DNA of 18,349 nucleotides from Alphaproteobacteria bacterium. GTDB taxonomy: Bacteria > Pseudomonadota > Alphaproteobacteria > Micavibrionales > Micavibrionaceae. The notes under the pieces were generated by a model. It was not told the origin of the DNA. It saw nothing but the letters and a program-made list of their open reading frames with translations, and did not search any database. The position numbers and the translations under genes are program-made. The stretch is taken from the NCBI GenBank assembly GCA_023141075.1, contig JAGLKL010000006.1:1-18349 (forward strand). The letters are read 5' to 3'. This document shows positions 14,591 to 18,349 of this stretch, one piece after another. Numbering within the stretch: position 1 is the stretch's first letter; the number at the start of each line of letters is the position of its first letter.

Positions 14591-15169
14591 TTACTTGCCA
14601 GATTGCGGCTTTTCGAACACCAGCCGCATGCCCCCCCTTGCGCAACGCCATAGAACATATAGGAATACTGGAGAAAACGCAATAAAACCTACAATCTGCA
14701 AACACATTTTATTTTTTGCTACAAGAAGGTTGCCGCAAATCTCAAATATTTTTAACAAAACATGCAAATGTCCGTTACATACAGCATCAAACATAGCATC
14801 GGCACATTTTTCCAGAGGGCCGTATTCTACCGCCACCAACATATATAAAAGTCCGAAAAAGCTGGAAATAATAAAGATCAGACAGGCGTGCCAGAATGTA
14901 CGGATTATATAGGTCGTATGGGCTATGACCAGCTTGTTCTTGGCCTTTTCCCCTCTTACGCGGTAAGTATAAATTGCGGCTAGGATGCAAATACAAGTCA
15001 TAAGCGCAAAAACGCTTACCGAGCTGACCGGCACAACGGCTATTAAAAACGATGTACCAAAAACCAGATACAAGAATAATAGAATACCGCGGCCTGATTC
15101 AGAAATCTTTTCCGATCTTCCGGTTTCTTGCTTTTGTTGTGATTGCGTGGAAGTGTTTTTGTCGTTCAT
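14591..15169 (-). CDS. Small four-helix membrane protein, function unknown
   Basis: This 192-residue protein has a polar N-terminus rich in Gln, Ser and Thr (1-26), then hydrophobic helices at about 28-47, 50-67, 93-114 and 155-176. Between helices 2 and 3 is a basic stretch, RVRGEKAKNK (70-79). It is followed by AHTTYIIRTFW (83-93), a pattern like the H-x-x-Y-x-IRTFW of DUF4870-type small membrane proteins; I make that comparison from memory and it is tentative. The segment 120-150 carries several Cys residues (C122, C131, C145) and could be an extra-membrane loop. No catalytic motif is evident. It lies 39 bases after mutL and 38 before the spermidine-synthase-like gene. Its Shine-Dalgarno is weak, which fits translation as part of a longer mRNA. 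Confidence 0.65.
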   Translation of the reverse strand: MNDKNTSTQSQQKQETGRSEKISESGRGILLFLYLVFGTSFLIAVVPVSSVSVFALMTCICILAAIYTYRVRGEKAKNKLVIAHTTYIIRTFWHACLIFIISSFFGLLYMLVAVEYGPLEKCADAMFDAVCNGHLHVLLKIFEICGNLLVAKNKMCLQIVGFIAFSPVFLYVLWRCARGGMRLVFEKPQSGK

Positions 15170-15208
15170 TGTGTCTTTATATTATTTGGGTATCAGCACT
15201 TTTTTACT

Positions 15209-17032
15209 TTAGCGCCGTGAGAACAACCGTTCAATCTCTTTTAACGATAAACGAATATAAGTTGGCCGACCATGATTGCATTGCCCGGATAAAGGAGTTT
15301 CTTCCATCTGGCGCAGCAAGGCGTTCATCTCCTCGGCGTTTAGACGTCGCCCGGAGCGAACAGAACCATGACAGGCCATTGTTGAGAGGATATGGTTAAT
15401 CTTTTCCTCTAAAAGCGTGGCTTTATCATATTCTTTCAGATCATCCAGCAGGTTATAAAGCAGTTCTTTGGTATTCAGCCGTCCGGCCAGCAAGGCAGGG
15501 ACGCTTTGTATAGCTATAGTACCAACACCGAAAGGTTCTATATCAAGGCCGAGCTTGGCAAATGCCTCGGCATGTTCCAATAATTGCTCGGCATCATTTT
15601 CTTCCATCTCAATAATATCGGGAGTGAGCAGCCCTTGTTTTTCTATGCCGGTCTTTTCCATTTGTGATTTGAAGCGCTCATACACTAGGCGCTCATGCGC
15701 AGCATGCTGGTCGACAATAACAAGGCCATCTGGCGTCTGGGCAATAATATAATTTTCATGAAGTTGCGCTCTGGCCGCGCCAAGGGGATGATTTTGCAGC
15801 GCCTCTTCATGCTGTGGATCATACGCCGGAACTTCCTCAACTCTGGCCGTTGGGTCTATATCATAAGCAATCTGTGTAGGTTCATAAAGCGCCTGATTGG
15901 TGTGCACGTGCCGGCTGGTCGCATAGGAGGCGTAGGGAACAGCTCTTGACCGGCCACGATGAAGCGGCAGCGATGGAGCGTAGTTACTTAGACCGCTTTG
16001 ATGCAAAGCCTGCAATGTCTGCTCGCCAACCGTGCCCGCCGTTTTATATCCGCCTTCCATAATAGCGTGTTTGAGTGCGCTGATAATCAGCCCTCGCACA
16101 AGCTGCGGATTACGAAAACGCACCTCCGCTTTGGCCGGATGAACATTCACGTCCACCTCATCGGAAGGCAATTCCAGAAATAACGCCACCACCGGATGGC
16201 GGTCACGGTGCAACACATCAGCATAAGCGGCGCGAACACAGCCATGCAAAAGCCGATCTTTTACAACACGCCCATTAACAAAAAGATATTGATAACGGGT
16301 AGTGCCCCGGTGATAAGTCGGCAGGCCTGCATAACCGGAAAGTTTGATACTTTCGCGCTCGGCCTCAAGCACCATGGAGTTTTCACCAAAATCTTTTCCC
16401 AAAACGGCACTTAGGCGGCTTTGCGCATCCAAAACCGCACTTAAATTCAATTTACGTGACCCGTTATGAGTCAGCGAAAAAGCCACATTCGGGTAAGCCA
16501 TAGCCAGACGGCTGAGAGCATCTTTTATTGCGCTATATTCGGCGCGTTCACTTTTCTGGAATTTAAGCCGCGCAGGCGTAGCATAGAATAAATCGGCAAC
16601 CTCAATGCGTGTACCTTTGGGATGGGCGCAAGGTTTCACCTTTGCTTTTTCCCCGCCCTCGCAAAAGATTTCCCAGCTTTCCCCACTGCTTGCATCATGG
16701 GTTTTGATGTTGATTTTTGCCACAGCAGCTATGGAGGCCAGAGCTTCCCCGCGAAAACCAAGATGCTTGATATGCAGCAAATCATCATCCGGGAGCTTGG
16801 ACGTTGCATGCCTGTCCAGCGCTGCCTCGACTTCATTATCCGACATTCCGCAGCCATTATCGTTAATAACAATTTTAGCTTTGCCGCCTTCGGTGATATC
16901 GACATCTATAGCGCTGGCACCCGCATCCAGTGCATTTTCTACCAGTTCCTTGACCACAGCAGCAGGGCGCTCAACAACCTCACCGGCAGCGATCTGGTTA
17001 ATCAGGGTTTCTGGCAAATATCGAATGCGCAT
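15209..17032 (-). CDS. mutL: DNA mismatch repair protein MutL (endonuclease type)
   Basis: MutL links MutS mismatch recognition to strand removal. The 607-residue protein has the GHKL ATPase domain: LPETLINQIAAGEVVERPAA with the start of the ATP site, N33, DNGCGM (58-63) and LGFRGEALAS (91-100), then the transducer domain ending near HPAKAEVRFR (298-307). After a variable linker (about 335-420) comes the C-terminal domain with the endonuclease metal motif DQHAAHERLVYE (441-452), ACH (553-555) and CNHGRP (585-590). This is the nicking form found in bacteria that lack MutH. The ATG at 17032 gives the normal N-terminus but has no Shine-Dalgarno. A -10-like TATAGT only 7 bases upstream suggests a leaderless transcript. 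Confidence 0.97.
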   Translation of the reverse strand: MRIRYLPETLINQIAAGEVVERPAAVVKELVENALDAGASAIDVDITEGGKAKIVINDNGCGMSDNEVEAALDRHATSKLPDDDLLHIKHLGFRGEALASIAAVAKINIKTHDASSGESWEIFCEGGEKAKVKPCAHPKGTRIEVADLFYATPARLKFQKSERAEYSAIKDALSRLAMAYPNVAFSLTHNGSRKLNLSAVLDAQSRLSAVLGKDFGENSMVLEAERESIKLSGYAGLPTYHRGTTRYQYLFVNGRVVKDRLLHGCVRAAYADVLHRDRHPVVALFLELPSDEVDVNVHPAKAEVRFRNPQLVRGLIISALKHAIMEGGYKTAGTVGEQTLQALHQSGLSNYAPSLPLHRGRSRAVPYASYATSRHVHTNQALYEPTQIAYDIDPTARVEEVPAYDPQHEEALQNHPLGAARAQLHENYIIAQTPDGLVIVDQHAAHERLVYERFKSQMEKTGIEKQGLLTPDIIEMEENDAEQLLEHAEAFAKLGLDIEPFGVGTIAIQSVPALLAGRLNTKELLYNLLDDLKEYDKATLLEEKINHILSTMACHGSVRSGRRLNAEEMNALLRQMEETPLSGQCNHGRPTYIRLSLKEIERLFSRR

Positions 17033-17039
17033 AAAAGGA

Positions 17040-17069
17040 ACTATAACGTCTAATTTTGCCTTTAGGCAA
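17040..17069 (-). promoter_or_regulatory. Candidate mutL promoter giving a leaderless mRNA
   Basis: On the minus strand TTGCCT (17069-17064) and TATAGT (17045-17040) are separated by 18 bases. Only TCCTTTT lies between the -10 and the mutL ATG, so the first transcribed base would be at or next to the A of ATG. The -35 matches 4 of 6 and the -10 5 of 6 consensus bases. Confidence 0.45.
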
Positions 17070-17085
17070 GAATAGGTTTAGGCAA
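17061..17085. repeat. Two direct 9-bp repeats upstream of mutL
   Basis: TTTAGGCAA occurs at 17061-17069 and 17077-17085, 16 bp apart start to start. The first copy also makes a 5-bp hairpin with TTGCC at 17056-17060 and contains the mutL -35. It might be a protein-binding site or chance. Confidence 0.35.
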
Positions 17086-17095
17086 AGACAGGGAT

Positions 17096-18349
17096 TTAGG
17101 TATCAGGATTTATTCCCTTGTCAAAAATAGCGTCCGATAGATCTGCGTCTGTGAAAACGGTTCCTACCAACTGGGCACCTGTGAAATCTGTACGGCGTAA
17201 ATCAGCGCCTGTGAGATCAGTCCCGGTGAGATCGACTCCCATCATAATACAATCGCGCAAATCACTGTATTGCAAATCGGAATAACGCAAGTCAGCCCCA
17301 CTTAAGTCCACACGGTGCACGCGCTTTTTTATTAAACCTTCAAAGAGCAGGGGATTTAAACGCGCATAACGCATATGTACACGCGTCATTTTAACGTTTT
17401 TTAAAGATGAGCCACGCAAGTCTATATTATCCATGTAACAGTCCCGAAAATCCGAATGATCAAGAACTGCGCTTTGCATCAAGGCATGGTTAAGATCCAT
17501 ACCGACAAAAGAGGAATGTTGTGCTTGAAGGGCTGTTAACGGGAAGAGCCGCAAGTCTAGAACCTTGCGCAGATCATAGTCCGATAAGTTCATGCGTTGG
17601 CCACGGCGACCTGCAGATTTGACCCATTCTTGGTGTTCTTCAAGTTGTTCTATCAGACTTATCTCCGGATCATCAGGAGAAAACCGCTCAATCTCGTCAT
17701 CAAGCGTTTCGGTATTGTTGATACCGAATTTTTCTGTATCACGGAGATTTATACCTGAAATAATAGCATTGTGCATATTCGATAGAGTTAGATCCGATCC
17801 TGTAAAATCAACATTACTAAGATTAGCCCCAACAAAAATTGCACGCGCCAGATCAGCATATCGTGAAATGGCTCCCGACATATCAGTTTCAGAAAAATCG
17901 GCATTGCGTGCACGCGCCCCTGAGAGATCGGCATTATTGAGTTTGGCTCCCGTTAAAATGGTTTTGGCACCTTCACCGGCATTTCTGAGGCGTGTGACCA
18001 AAGCGCCTTTTTCACCTTTTTGCATGATAATGCCTTCACGCATATCGGCTTGTACAAGGCTTACGCCGGAAAGGTTTGTTCCTGACAGGCACGCACCACG
18101 CAAATCGGTTCGAGTCAGGTCGGCATGAGAAAGATCGCAATCACTCAAATTGCAGCCGAAAAAGCAAGCACTACGCAAGATGCAAAGGGAAAGGTCTGCT
18201 CCGACCAGTGAAGAGCCGGTAAAGTCGGCTTGCGAGATATCTGCCCCTTTGAAATTAAGTCCGGATAAGTTTTTATATCTGAAGTTTACGCGCAAGCCCC
18301 CTATTTGCCCGCATAAAAACATGGCATGTTTTTCCAGAGCAGAATCAAT
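17096..18349 (-). CDS. Pentapeptide-repeat protein, two modules (N-terminus beyond window)
   Basis: The reading frame is full of A(D/N)LxX pentapeptides (ADLSGA, ADFTGS, TDLTGADLRRTDFTGAQL and others), which fold as a right-handed beta-helix. Residues are numbered from the ATG at 18322. Repeats run about 14-95 and 122-193, then an acidic linker (200-225), and resume about 245-400. The linker ends in LEEHQEWVKSAGRRGQRMNL (227-246). The same pattern, LEKHAMFLCGQIGGLRVNF, spans the ATG and the codons before it. The frame is open to the window edge, so the true start is probably outside and M1 is an internal Met. Function is unknown. Some relatives mimic DNA (Qnr/MfpA) but nothing here points to that. 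It precedes mutL by 63 bases. Confidence 0.88.
   Translation of the reverse strand: MDSALEKHAMFLCGQIGGLRVNFRYKNLSGLNFKGADISQADFTGSSLVGADLSLCILRSACFFGCNLSDCDLSHADLTRTDLRGACLSGTNLSGVSLVQADMREGIIMQKGEKGALVTRLRNAGEGAKTILTGAKLNNADLSGARARNADFSETDMSGAISRYADLARAIFVGANLSNVDFTGSDLTLSNMHNAIISGINLRDTEKFGINNTETLDDEIERFSPDDPEISLIEQLEEHQEWVKSAGRRGQRMNLSDYDLRKVLDLRLFPLTALQAQHSSFVGMDLNHALMQSAVLDHSDFRDCYMDNIDLRGSSLKNVKMTRVHMRYARLNPLLFEGLIKKRVHRVDLSGADLRYSDLQYSDLRDCIMMGVDLTGTDLTGADLRRTDFTGAQLVGTVFTDADLSDAIFDKGINPDT

Noticed and set aside
17056..17069. TTGCC-TTTA-GGCAA hairpin as terminator of the pentapeptide gene
   Set aside because: Only 5 bp, and followed by AATTA rather than a T-run on the minus strand; more likely part of the mutL promoter region.
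16605..17075. Two overlapping plus-strand open frames opposite the mutL 5' end
   Set aside because: Both lie opposite the conserved MutL ATPase domain and show no recognisable family.
17592..18128. 178-codon plus-strand open frame opposite the pentapeptide gene
   Set aside because: Pentapeptide repeats have regular codons that keep the antisense strand open; no family features or ribosome site.
1..18349. tRNA or rRNA genes, CRISPR arrays, insertion sequences, phage att sites
   Set aside because: Read through on both strands without finding cloverleaf-like GTTCRA contexts in gaps, spaced repeats, terminal inverted repeats or transposase motifs.

Overview
This 18.3-kb window looks like the chromosome of a moderate-GC alphaproteobacterium. 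The evidence is a bacterial ATP12-type F1-ATPase assembly chaperone, the block fabD | rpsF-rpsR-rplI-dnaB-alr, an endonuclease-type MutL (DQHA motif), and alphaproteobacterial-style promoters. I cannot place it more precisely; a Micavibrio- or Rhodospirillales-like lineage is only a guess. Almost all of the DNA is coding. No gap exceeds about 260 bases, and I saw no rRNA, tRNA, CRISPR array, transposase or intact prophage gene.

Region 1 (1-3650, minus strand) is a replication and ribosome block transcribed leftward: rpsF, rpsR and rplI (bS6, bS18, bL9), a clear intrinsic terminator at about 2044-2071, then dnaB and a partial alr cut by the left edge. rpsF has a good promoter and a structured leader of about 105 bases. 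bS6 and bL9 both carry long charged C-terminal tails.

Region 2 (3660-5390, plus strand) starts with fabD, divergent from rpsF. fabG, acpP and fabF do not follow it. Instead there is a 39-codon ORF resembling the first residues of succinate dehydrogenase SdhC, then a GxxExxY (PDDEXK-type) protein in which the usual catalytic Asp is Asn.

Region 3 (5420-8251, minus strand) holds nadA-nadC for NAD biosynthesis, without nadB between them, and a DMT/EamA-type transporter upstream.

Region 4 (8324-12074, plus strand) holds crcB (fluoride channel) overlapping an RluC-type pseudouridine synthase by ATGA. A promoter at the end of that gene then drives an AsmA-like membrane-anchored protein and an ATP12-family chaperone.

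Region 5 (12099-18349, minus strand) reads, in transcription order: a pentapeptide-repeat protein running off the right edge, mutL (possibly leaderless), a small four-helix membrane protein, and an 817-residue fusion of a spermidine-synthase-like domain between two multi-helix membrane halves. The last three are closely spaced and may form one transcript.

Most of the window is housekeeping. The least explained parts are the fabD-nadC junction, the mutL/membrane protein/spermidine-synthase-like fusion run, the AsmA-like plus ATP12 pair, and the two-module pentapeptide protein. I did not find a convincing new multi-gene system; the findings are local oddities that can be tested.
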